DNA from: JAIEPT01 sp038217425
Lineage (GTDB): Bacteria; Planctomycetota; Planctomycetia; Gemmatales; Gemmataceae
NCBI GenBank assembly: GCA_038217425.1
Contig: JBBQPM010000082.1
Span: forward strand, 1 to 28,510
DNA length: 28,510 nt
Direction of reading: 5' to 3'
A model generated the notes under the pieces. That model worked only from the letters and a program-made list of their open reading frames with translations. It did no database searches and was not told where the DNA came from. Positions 16,805-23,680 of the stretch are shown piece by piece. A program made the translations under genes and the position numbers. Position 1 is the stretch's first letter; each line of letters starts with the position of its first letter.

Positions 16805-17199
16805 GACCCGCCGACGAGCTGCTGAACCTGGCGCGCACGGCGCGCGGACATGCGCTGGCGAGTTACTCCGGCTTCCAGGTCGGCGCCGCCCTGGAAGCCG
16901 ACGATGGTCGAGTCTTCACCGGCTGCAACATCGAGAACGCCACCTACGGCCTGACGATCTGCGCCGAACGGGTGGCGATCTTCAAGGCGATCTCCGAGGG
17001 CGTGCGGACGTTTCGCCGAATCGCGATCGTCGCCGACGCCGAGGCGCCGACGCCTCCCTGCGGGCCGTGTCGGCAGATCCTCTGGGAGTTCGCCGGCGAC
17101 CTCGAAATCGTGCTCGGCAACCTTCGCGAGGCGCGCGGATCGCATCGGCTCCGCGACCTCTTCCCCTTGCCGTTCGACGGCCGATTACTGGGCGAGTGA
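16801..17199 (+). CDS. cdd: cytidine deaminase
   Basis: The enzyme deaminates cytidine and deoxycytidine to uridine in pyrimidine salvage. The 132-residue length matches the small tetrameric form. Zinc-site residues are C54 with E56 in CAER (catalytic glutamate), and C87 and C90 in PCGPCRQ. The substrate-binding GCNIENATYG is intact, as is SYSGFQVGAAL. The ATG overlaps the epimerase stop (ATGA), so translation is coupled although the function is unrelated to lipids. The C-terminus LRDLFPLPFDG is typical. It is the last gene of the operon; a large inverted repeat begins 45 bases later. Confidence 0.95.
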   Translation: MRPADELLNLARTARGHALASYSGFQVGAALEADDGRVFTGCNIENATYGLTICAERVAIFKAISEGVRTFRRIAIVADAEAPTPPCGPCRQILWEFAGDLEIVLGNLREARGSHRLRDLFPLPFDGRLLGE

Positions 17200-17243
17200 G
17201 CGAACCGCGACCATTCGTTCGATCATTGGGATACACAAAAAAA

Positions 17244-17383
17244 TTAACCACAGAGTCACAGAGAGCACAGAGGGAGGAGCGATCAGAGAAACCGAACAGG
17301 CGACTCATGTGTTTCTTTATTTTTCCATTTCCTATTTTTCTCTCTGTTCTCTTCCTCTGTGCCCTCTGTGACTCTGTGGTTAA
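17244..17383. repeat. inverted repeat of ACAGAG type (TTAACCACAGAG family)
   Basis: A perfect 20-bp inverted repeat, beginning TTAACCACAGAGTCACAGAG at 17244-17263 with its complement at 17364-17383, continues imperfectly inward to about 17279 and 17349. The inner 70 bases are T-rich. Closely similar ACAGAG-rich palindromes are scattered in many environmental bacterial genomes. No protein is encoded. The whole gap 17200-17661 (462 bases) otherwise holds only a candidate promoter at 17538-17566. The element may also terminate the upstream operon. Confidence 0.85.
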
Positions 17384-17537
17384 AATTCGTATTTCTTCCG
17401 ATCGGAATCCCCTGCGGCTTCCAGCCCTCAATATCGCGGCTCATTCATCCGGCAAAATCGCTACGCGCGGTCCTTCCGCACAATTCGAAAATTCTTACCC
17501 CACGCACAAATTTCCGCTCATTTACCCAACTTGTCGA

Positions 17538-17566
17538 TTGACACCCGGCACCCCTAAAGTTACCCT
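17538..17566 (+). promoter_or_regulatory. candidate promoter for the BON-like/kinase genes
   Basis: A perfect TTGACA at 17538-17543 is followed after 17 bases by TACCCT at 17561-17566, a modest -10 match. An imperfect palindrome (TTACCCTGAGGTTAA) overlaps the -10 and could bind a regulator. The downstream ATG is at 17662. Confidence 0.4.
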
Positions 17567-17661
17567 GAGGTTAATTGATCCATTCAGGGAATGATCCGGG
17601 AAAAATTCGCGAGAATCGCCGATCTCGTCCATCTCCAAGCCATTCCATCTACTGGTGTTTC

Positions 17662-17913
17662 ATGAACGTTGCCCTCACGCTCCCCGTTCGTCACGATCTT
17701 CCCCATTGGCCCTCGCAAGAGGACGTCCTGACGGATAAAATGCGTCGGCGGGTCGGCAATCGCGTGCGCAATCTCCGCATTGATCGCAGCGACCCCATGG
17801 GCGTCATCATTCGCGGCGAGTCCGCCTCGTTTTACGGCAAGCAGCTCGCCCAGCAAGCGGTGATGGAACTCGTGGACGAGCCCATTTTGGCCAACGAAAT
17901 CGTGGTCGACTAA
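17662..17913 (+). CDS. small BON-domain-like protein
   Basis: The 83-residue product starts MNVALTLPVRHDLP. From about 25 onward it shows a BON-like pattern: a positively charged helix (KMRRRVGNRVRNL), a strand pair around GVIIRGES, a KQLAQQAVMEL helix and a final ANEIVVD strand. BON domains commonly bind membranes or phospholipids or act in sensing. No signal peptide is evident. The gene ends 12 bases before the receiver-kinase gene, so co-transcription is likely and it may be an accessory factor of that signalling protein. The start is uncertain since no clear ribosome-binding site precedes it. Confidence 0.65.
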   Translation: MNVALTLPVRHDLPHWPSQEDVLTDKMRRRVGNRVRNLRIDRSDPMGVIIRGESASFYGKQLAQQAVMELVDEPILANEIVVD

Positions 17914-17925
17914 GAAGGATGTGGC

Positions 17926-19095
17926 ATGATTGCCAAACCGTGTCTGCTGGTTGTCGACGACGAACCCGACATGGTTGAAAGCGTGCGCGATCTGCTTCGC
18001 CGAGAGTTCCGCGTCCTCACTGCCACGCGCGCCAGCGAAGGCCTCTCGATCATCGAAAAAGAAGAAGTCCACGTCGTCATGACCGACCAGCGCATGCCCG
18101 AGATGACGGGCGTGGAGTTTCTCGAAAACCTCAGGCTCCGCTTTCCCGACACGGTTCGCCTGCTCTTCACCGCCTACGCCGACATCTCCGCCATCTCCGA
18201 CGCCATCAATCAGGGCAACGTCTACCGCTACATCTCGAAGCCGTGGAACCCAGACGAGCTGCGGGCCACGATCAAGCAAGCGATGGAACATTACGTGCTG
18301 CAGGCCGACCGCAAGCGTCTGCTGGTCGAGGTCCAGGACAAGAACCGGCAGCTCGAAGCGATCAATCGCGAACTCAAGCGAGGCAACGAACTCAAGCGGT
18401 CGTTCATCAAGGTGGCGAGTCACGAATTGCGCACGCCGCTCACACTCTTGGTGGGGCTCAGCGAACTCGCCAGTCTGGAGAGTTTTCCCGAGCCGCCGCT
18501 CAAGAACTGGCTGAGCCAAATGCACCAGGCGAGCCGTCGGCTCAACGACCGCGTCGATCAGATCGTGCAGCTTTACCAGACGGAGCGCTTCGATCGCAGT
18601 CTCGACCCGCGGCTCATCGACGTCGCGGATCTCCTGGCCGGCGCCATCCGCGAAGTGCAGCATTTCGTGCAGAAACGCGCCCAGCATCTGCACCTGAGCA
18701 TCGTCGGCGACCTGGGGACCATGTGGCTGGAACCCGACAAAATTCACGACAGTCTGGTGCAGCTCCTGATGAACGCGATCAAGTTCACGCCCGACGAGGG
18801 AACGATTCGGCTCGACGCCCGGCGCCTGCCCGAACGCACGCTGGAGATCGTCGTGAGCGACACCGGCAAGGGGATGGACGCGGAGAGTCTCGACCGGATA
18901 TTCGAGCCATTCTTCACGCGTAAGGACACCCTGCACCATTGTTCCGGCACCTTCGAATTCGATCGCCACGGCATGGGCCTGGGATTGTCGATGGTGAAGG
19001 CGTTCGTCGACCGCCACGGCGGTCATGTGACGGTTGCGAGCACGCCGGGCCAGGGCTCGGCCTTCACGTTACTGCTGCCGGAGTTGCGGACTTAA
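17926..19095 (+). CDS. response regulator-histidine kinase fusion
   Basis: The 389-residue product begins with a receiver domain (about 6-125) with acidic pair D11/D12, phospho-acceptor D54 in MTDQRMPEM, and SKPW lysine. A coiled-coil linker follows (about 130-155), then a histidine kinase core: H166 in SHELRTP, N283 in the N box, DTGKGM at 312, FEPFF, and GMGLGLSMV. There is no membrane segment, so it is a soluble kinase whose input is the receiver, placing it as an intermediate in a phosphorelay. AAGGA lies 8 bases before ATG 17926. It follows the BON-like gene and precedes a toxin-antitoxin pair by 16 bases. Its upstream kinase is not in this window. Confidence 0.92.
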   Translation: MIAKPCLLVVDDEPDMVESVRDLLRREFRVLTATRASEGLSIIEKEEVHVVMTDQRMPEMTGVEFLENLRLRFPDTVRLLFTAYADISAISDAINQGNVYRYISKPWNPDELRATIKQAMEHYVLQADRKRLLVEVQDKNRQLEAINRELKRGNELKRSFIKVASHELRTPLTLLVGLSELASLESFPEPPLKNWLSQMHQASRRLNDRVDQIVQLYQTERFDRSLDPRLIDVADLLAGAIREVQHFVQKRAQHLHLSIVGDLGTMWLEPDKIHDSLVQLLMNAIKFTPDEGTIRLDARRLPERTLEIVVSDTGKGMDAESLDRIFEPFFTRKDTLHHCSGTFEFDRHGMGLGLSMVKAFVDRHGGHVTVASTPGQGSAFTLLLPELRT

Positions 19096-19111
19096 TTTCG
19101 AGGAGGCAATC

Positions 19112-19372
19112 ATGAAAGCGATCTTGCAAAACGGAGCGATCGTGCCGCAGGAGCCGCTGCCGGAGGACTGGGACGAGGGCGCGGAGTTGGAGGTAGGGTT
19201 GTCATACGAGGCAAAGACAATGACGCCAGAGGAGGTGGACGCATTGTTCGCGCGGATTAACGCGGAGGCCGCCCTGATGGATCCGGAGGACGATATTATT
19301 CGGGCCAGAGTCATTCGCGAAGTTCGCGCGGAAGCTCGGGATCTGGCACGTAAAGAAGCGGAGAAATCGTGA
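19112..19372 (+). CDS. putative antitoxin of a VapBC-like pair
   Basis: The 86-residue product begins MKAILQNGAIVPQEPLPEDW, an AbrB/DUF-type short beta N-terminus seen in antitoxins that accompany PIN toxins. An acidic helical C-terminus (TPEEVDALFARINAEA) then ends in an alternating Arg/Glu tail. AGGAGG lies 5 bases before the ATG, a strong site. The stop overlaps the start of the PIN-domain gene, which is typical of antitoxin-first operons. The specific DNA-binding fold is not certain from sequence, so the antitoxin call depends on its partner. Confidence 0.7.
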   Translation: MKAILQNGAIVPQEPLPEDWDEGAELEVGLSYEAKTMTPEEVDALFARINAEAALMDPEDDIIRARVIREVRAEARDLARKEAEKS

Positions 19373-19776
19373 TGTCGGGCTATCTGCTCGACACCAATCA
19401 CCTGAGTGCCGCCCTCGACAAGGTTTCAATGCTCCGCGACAGGATCCGGCGACAATCAAGGAAAGGGACTCGCTTTTGGACCTGTTGGCCGGTGCTATGC
19501 GAGTTGGAGGTCGGCATCGTCAACACAAACGATCCGGTTCGCAATCGTAGGGTACTTCACGAACTGATGAAGACGGTTATCGTTTGGCCGCAAGATTGGA
19601 AGGTTGTTCGAGAGTACGGCGAGATCTCAAAGTCCTTGCGCGAGTGCGGCCGAGTTCTCTCGCCCGCGGACATCACGCTGGTCGCGTTCGCTCGAATCCG
19701 AAACGCCACGGTGCTCACCACCGATCTCGATTTCGAAGCCACGCCGGAAATACGTACGGAGAATTGGCTGGTTTGA
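19372..19776 (+). CDS. vapC: PIN-domain toxin, VapC-like ribonuclease
   Basis: The 134-residue product shows the four acidic PIN residues in order: D7 in LLDTNHLS, E44 in LCELEVG, D100 in SPADITLVAFA, and D118 in TTDLDF. VapC enzymes are Mg-dependent endoribonucleases that act on tRNA or rRNA and are neutralised by the cognate antitoxin encoded upstream. The ATG at 19372 overlaps the antitoxin TGA by one base; a GTG at 19369 is an alternative start adding one residue. The pair follows the signalling genes on the same strand but has its own strong ribosome-binding site. The specific RNA target is unknown. Confidence 0.88.
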   Translation: MSGYLLDTNHLSAALDKVSMLRDRIRRQSRKGTRFWTCWPVLCELEVGIVNTNDPVRNRRVLHELMKTVIVWPQDWKVVREYGEISKSLRECGRVLSPADITLVAFARIRNATVLTTDLDFEATPEIRTENWLV

Positions 19777-19822
19777 GCATAGCGAATTGTGTTGCTTTAC
19801 AACCGCCACGTTCGAAAACCGC

Positions 19823-20881
19823 TCACTTCCCCTTCAGCCAACGGTCGAACCACTGATACGCCGCGGCTCGGCCGTCCTCGGGGAAATCGTGGCCCGCGTC
19901 CGGATACACGGCGGCGAGTTGCGCGCCGGCGCCGAGCAGGTCGTACACCGGTCGGGCCGACGCGATGCAGTCCTTCACGCCGTCCAGGTCGAAGTTGTGG
20001 TCGCGGATCGGCGCCACCGCCAGGAACGCACGCGGCGCCAGGATCGCCGTCAACTCCGTGAAGTCAAACGGCATCTTCTCCGGCTTCGCGTCATAGAGTT
20101 CCTTGATGCGCGGCATGTAGCCGGCGTGGCTCCAGCCCTTCAGGTCGCCCTTCATGTACTTCGGGAATGCGCAGAAGCCGCAGCTGGAGACGATCGCCTT
20201 GAGCCGGGGTTCGAACGCGGCGACGAACATGCTGTTGTGTCCGCCGAGCGAATGGCCGATGACGCCGAGGTTGGCCCCGTCGACTTCGGGGAGCGATTGC
20301 AGATAGTCGACGCAGACGCGGTGATTCCAGATGCCGAGCATGGTGGCGCTGGCGAAGCCGAGGGCGTAAGGGTCGATCTGGTAGCCGCCGGAATTGATGT
20401 AATCGGGGGCGAGGGTGATGTAGCCGCGCTCGACCAGATGGATGGCGTAGGCGCGGTCGTACTTGGGCCCGAGACCGGCGGGAACGCCCTTGCCGAGTTC
20501 CTTGCTGGTGGGATGCAGGCACAGCACCGCAGGCGTTTTTCCCTGCAGATTATGTGGTACGAATAAATACGCCGAGACGCGATTGTCCTTCGGCCCGGCT
20601 GCGAACGTGACCGTCTTGCGCGTGTACTTCTGGAATTTCTTTTCTTCGGTGACCTTCGGATCGAGCGGCGGCTTCGCGAACGTCGGTTCTTTGCCCATCA
20701 CGAGTTGCAAGCTCTCGAGAACGTGAGCCCGCCGCTTCTCCCAGTCCGCCGGGGATTTCACCGGTTGCAGCTTCGCGTTCTCCTGAAAGAACAGGAGGTT
20801 CGTCTTGTCCGCGTACGTCGGCGGGTCGGCGTACGCGACGGCGAGCGAAACGAGCGTGGCAACGAGTGCTGTCATTCGCAT
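19823..20881 (-). CDS. secreted alpha/beta hydrolase (dienelactone hydrolase/acetyl-xylan-esterase-like)
   Basis: The 352-residue product carries a signal peptide (about 1-18, MRMTALVATLVSLAVAYA). The nucleophile is S211 in GHSLGG. Probable acid and histidine residues lie in PIRDHNFD and DAGHDF near the end. An oxyanion-type segment PAVLCLHPTSKE precedes, and the APDYINSGGY region is typical of hydrolases encoded with polysaccharide-related genes in planctomycetes. It probably cleaves ester bonds on external carbohydrates, but specificity cannot be read. The genes on either side show no operon with it. The ribosome-binding site is weak. Confidence 0.85.
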   Translation of the reverse strand: MRMTALVATLVSLAVAYADPPTYADKTNLLFFQENAKLQPVKSPADWEKRRAHVLESLQLVMGKEPTFAKPPLDPKVTEEKKFQKYTRKTVTFAAGPKDNRVSAYLFVPHNLQGKTPAVLCLHPTSKELGKGVPAGLGPKYDRAYAIHLVERGYITLAPDYINSGGYQIDPYALGFASATMLGIWNHRVCVDYLQSLPEVDGANLGVIGHSLGGHNSMFVAAFEPRLKAIVSSCGFCAFPKYMKGDLKGWSHAGYMPRIKELYDAKPEKMPFDFTELTAILAPRAFLAVAPIRDHNFDLDGVKDCIASARPVYDLLGAGAQLAAVYPDAGHDFPEDGRAAAYQWFDRWLKGK

Positions 20882-21006
20882 GGCAAGTACTTTCCGGAGA
20901 GTGCGTATTTTTTCTTATGTGCGAGGCTGTGTCAAAGCTCCATCCGTTCGTATCTTGAAGCTTACGGGCTTGTGTCCTCTTTGACAAATTTCGATCGAAA
21001 CCGATT

Positions 21007-21063
21007 CCTGACGCAGAACGCGGGCATGGGCTGGAATCCCGCGTCGCTGGGCGCTCCGGAATT
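21007..21063 (+). pseudogene. duplicated fragment of the dehydratase gene
   Basis: These 57 bases match 21838-21894 of the D-xylonate-dehydratase-type gene with four mismatches, including 39 identical bases at the start. They encode LTQNAGMGWNPASLGAPE but have no flanking dehydratase sequence. A perfect palindrome TTTCGATCGAAA lies just before, at 20989-21000. The fragment abuts truncated FGE-sulfatase sequence within a few bases, so the join is a rearrangement scar. Confidence 0.85.
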
Positions 21064-21074
21064 AAGGGGCTCCC

Positions 21075-21422
21075 ATCCCAAGGGAGCATGCGTGTCGAGC
21101 GGGTACGTTCGGGAAGTATCATTTTGGGGACGAGGACGAAAAGCTGGGAGAGTATGCGTGGTATGACCAGAACAGCGAGGGACGAACGCATAAGGTGGGC
21201 GAGAAGAAGCCGAACGGATTTGGATTGTATGATATGCATGGGAACGTACGCGAGTGGAATGAGGAGATGTTGACAAAAATAGACACCAGAGCCTCCGATC
21301 GTGTCACCCGGGGTGGCTACTGGAACAACACTGCTGCCAACTGCGCGGTAAACAACCGCTTCCGGCACGCGCCCGTGTACCGGTACATCTACCTCGGTTT
21401 GCGCCTGGCCCGAGTTCCGTGA
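21075..21422 (+). pseudogene. truncated FGE-sulfatase (SUMF1/formylglycine-generating-type) domain
   Basis: An open frame ending at a stop at 21422 reads HACRAGTFGKYHFGDE, then KKPNGFGLYDMHGNVREW, then VTRGGYWNN, and ends GLRLARVP. This is the characteristic C-terminal half of the FGE-sulfatase domain that is found abundantly in planctomycetes. The N-terminal half is absent: the frame meets a stop at 21063-21065 and the sequence before 21064 is dehydratase debris. The conserved tryptophan/cysteine of the active form is replaced in part (VREWNEEM instead of VWEWC). The frame could start at 21195 as a 75-residue peptide but is most likely a relic. Confidence 0.82.
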
Positions 21423-21518
21423 TACGAAGCTCGGGTACAACGTACTTTTCGCGCGGGCTGAGCCGCGAGCGCTGGATTTGCCGGACAGAGTAATTTGCAG
21501 GCGGTTCAGAGATGATGC

Positions 21519-21610
21519 AAGCCCAACGGGTGAGATACTCCGAACCCTTGGGATAAAACCTACGCGTCGGCCGGATCCCAAGGGTTCGGAGTATCTCACC
21601 CGTTGGGCTT
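21519..21610. repeat. perfect 36-bp-arm hairpin, AAGCCCA/TGGGCTT type
   Basis: Arms at 21519-21554 and 21575-21610 are perfect inverted repeats 36 bases long around a 20-base loop. The ends read AAGCCCA and TGGGCTT, the same ends as the element at 10463-10555, but the inner sequence differs (ACGGGTGAGATACTCCG). It lies about 90 bases before the dehydratase ATG, after the FGE relic. Perfect pairing over 36 bases implies recent origin or active maintenance. No T-run follows, so it is not a simple terminator. Confidence 0.92.
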
Positions 21611-21703
21611 CTCGACATCTCACCTTGTCCGGCGTGTAGGATATTCCCTTTCCGGATAGACGATCCACTGATTCCTGCCGAGCCGCGACCCTGAGGAACT
21701 CCC

Positions 21704-23650
21704 ATGAATGAAGCTTCCCTACTGGACTCCGCCGATCCGGGCCTGTACCAAATCGAAACGACGGGCCAGGGGCCGGCTGGGAGCTTGCCGCTCACGCCGG
21801 AGATGCTGCGCGAAGCGCCGAGCGGCGATATTTTCGGCCTGACGCAGAACGCGGGCATGGGCTGGAATCCCGCGTCACTGGGTTCTCCGGAGTTCCTGAT
21901 TCTCAGCACGCAAGGCGGCATCCGCGCGCCCGACGGCAGCCCGGTCGCGCTCGGGTATCACACCGGGCACTGGGAAGTCGGGCTGCTCATGAAAGCCGCG
22001 GCCGAGCAGCTGCGCGCCCTCGGCGCCACGCCCTTCGCCGGGTTCGTCACCGATCCGTGCGACGGCCGAACGCAGGGCACCACCGGCATGATGGATAGCT
22101 TGCCGTACCGCAACGATGCCGCGACCGTGCTGCGTCGGCTCATCCGCTCGCTCCCCACCCGGCAGGGCGTGCTCGGCATCGCGACCTGCGACAAGGGGCT
22201 CCCCGCGATGATGATGGCGCTCGCCGGCGTCAGTCATCTCCCCTGCGTGCTCGTGCCCGGCGGCGTGACGCTGCCGCCCGTCGAAGGCGAAGACGCCGGC
22301 AAGGTGCAGACCATCGGCGCCCGCTTCGCGCACGGCGAACTCACGCTCGAAAAAGCCGCCGAACTCGGTTGCCGCGCCTGCGGATCGCCCGGCGGGGGCT
22401 GTCAGTTTCTCGGCACCGCCGCCACCGCCCAGGTCGTCGGCGAGGCGCTCGGCATGTCGCTGCCGCATTCCGCGCTCGCCCCCTCGGGTCAACCGATCTG
22501 GCTCGATATGGCCAGTCGATCCGCGCGGGCCCTGCGCCAGCTCGCCCGACAAAAGACGCCCCTCAGCAAGATCCTGACGCCCGCCGCCCTCCGCAACGCC
22601 ATGACCGTCCATGCCGCGGTCGGCGGTTCGACCAATCTCCTCCTGCACATCCCCGCCGTCGCGCATCAAGCCAATCTCGAGCGCCCCACCGTCGCTGAGT
22701 GGCAGGCGATCAACCAGAAAGTCCCCCGCCTCGTCGACGCTCTGCCCAACGGCCCGGTCGGACATCCCACGGTCCGCGTCTTCCTCGCCGGCGGCGTCCC
22801 CGAAGTCATGCTCCATCTCCGCGAACTCGGGCTGCTCGACGAATCCGCCCTCACCGTCAGCACGCTGCCGCTGGGCAAAGTTCTCGACTGGTGGCAGACG
22901 AGCGAACGCCGAAAACGGCTGCGTGAGGAACTCCTGCGCCGCGACCGCGTCGATCCCGACGACGTCATCATGACGCCGACCCGCGCCCGGCAGCGCGGCC
23001 TCACATCGACCGTCTGTTTTCCCGGCGGCAACCTGGCGCCCGAGGGGAGCGTCATCAAGAGCACGGCCATCGATGCGAGCGTGGTGGACGCGGACGGCAT
23101 CTACCGCAAGACGGGTCCGGCGCGCGTGTTCCTCACCGAGCGCGCCGCGGTCGCCGCCATCAAGACGCACGCCATCCACGCAGGAGACGTCATGGTCCTC
23201 ATTTGTCGGGGCCCGATGGGCGCGGGCATGGAGGAGATCTACCAGATCACGTCGGCGCTCAAGCATCTTTCCTTCGGCAAACACGTCGCCGTGCTGACCG
23301 ACGCCCGCTTTTCCGGCGTCTCGACCGGGGCGTGCATCGGGCACATCGGACCCGAGGCGCTGGCGGGGGGCCCGATCGGCAAGGTGTGCGAAGGCGACGT
23401 CATTCAGATCGTGGTCGATCGCAATCGTTTGGTCGGTTCGATCGATTTCGTGGGCGAGGGAGATCGGCGATTCGATGCGGCGGAAGGGGCGCGCGTGCTC
23501 GCCGAAAGGCCGCGCCGTACGGACCTCGCCGCGGACCCCGATTTGCCCGCCGACACGCGCTTGTGGGCGGCGCTTCAAGCGGTTTCAGGCGGCTGTTGGG
23601 GGGGCTGCGTCTACGACGTCGACGCGATCACGCGGAAATTGTTGAGTTGA
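21704..23650 (+). CDS. D-xylonate dehydratase, YjhG/YagF type (IlvD/Edd family)
   Basis: The 648-residue product matches the length and signature segments of YjhG/YagF proteins: IFGLTQNAGMGWNP, TQGGIRAPDGSPVALGYHTG, DPCDGRTQGTTGMMDS, ATCDKGLPAMM and CRACGSPGGGC. In the family Fe-S ligand cysteines and a CDK lysine form the active site; candidates here are C119, C162 with K164, and C223/C226/C233. Such enzymes dehydrate D-xylonate to 2-keto-3-deoxy-xylonate in non-phosphorylative pentose catabolism; other aldonates are possible. TGAGGA lies about 10 bases before ATG 21704. No xylose dehydrogenase, lactonase or aldolase gene is adjacent. A fragment of its 5' part is duplicated at 21007-21063. 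Confidence 0.9.
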   Translation: MNEASLLDSADPGLYQIETTGQGPAGSLPLTPEMLREAPSGDIFGLTQNAGMGWNPASLGSPEFLILSTQGGIRAPDGSPVALGYHTGHWEVGLLMKAAAEQLRALGATPFAGFVTDPCDGRTQGTTGMMDSLPYRNDAATVLRRLIRSLPTRQGVLGIATCDKGLPAMMMALAGVSHLPCVLVPGGVTLPPVEGEDAGKVQTIGARFAHGELTLEKAAELGCRACGSPGGGCQFLGTAATAQVVGEALGMSLPHSALAPSGQPIWLDMASRSARALRQLARQKTPLSKILTPAALRNAMTVHAAVGGSTNLLLHIPAVAHQANLERPTVAEWQAINQKVPRLVDALPNGPVGHPTVRVFLAGGVPEVMLHLRELGLLDESALTVSTLPLGKVLDWWQTSERRKRLREELLRRDRVDPDDVIMTPTRARQRGLTSTVCFPGGNLAPEGSVIKSTAIDASVVDADGIYRKTGPARVFLTERAAVAAIKTHAIHAGDVMVLICRGPMGAGMEEIYQITSALKHLSFGKHVAVLTDARFSGVSTGACIGHIGPEALAGGPIGKVCEGDVIQIVVDRNRLVGSIDFVGEGDRRFDAAEGARVLAERPRRTDLAADPDLPADTRLWAALQAVSGGCWGGCVYDVDAITRKLLS

Positions 23651-23657
23651 CCGTCGG

Positions 23658-23678
23658 GCCGCGCCGCGAGGGCGCGGC
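23658..23678. terminator. GC-rich hairpin between convergent genes
   Basis: GCCGCGCC and GGCGCGGC form a perfect 8-bp stem with a 5-base loop. It fills the 30-base gap between the dehydratase stop and the hybrid kinase stop. It has no T-run, so it may act as a roadblock to converging polymerases instead of a classical terminator. Confidence 0.5.
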
Positions 23679-23680
23679 GG

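Noticed and set aside
17067..17594. A 175-residue plus-strand frame over the end of cdd and the inverted repeat
   Set aside because: It overlaps cdd in another frame and then reads through the ACAGAG repeat; it has no protein features.
19604..20566. A 320-residue plus-strand frame over vapC and the hydrolase gene
   Set aside because: It is out of frame with vapC and antisense to the hydrolase, whose catalytic motif and signal peptide identify the true strand.
20981..21010. TTGACA at 20981-20986 as a promoter
   Set aside because: No acceptable -10 lies 15-19 bases downstream, and what follows is gene debris.
20705..21166. A 153-residue plus-strand frame joining the hydrolase region to the dehydratase fragment
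   Set aside because: Most of it is antisense to the hydrolase gene and then crosses debris; the LTQNAGMGWNP part is only the duplicated fragment.
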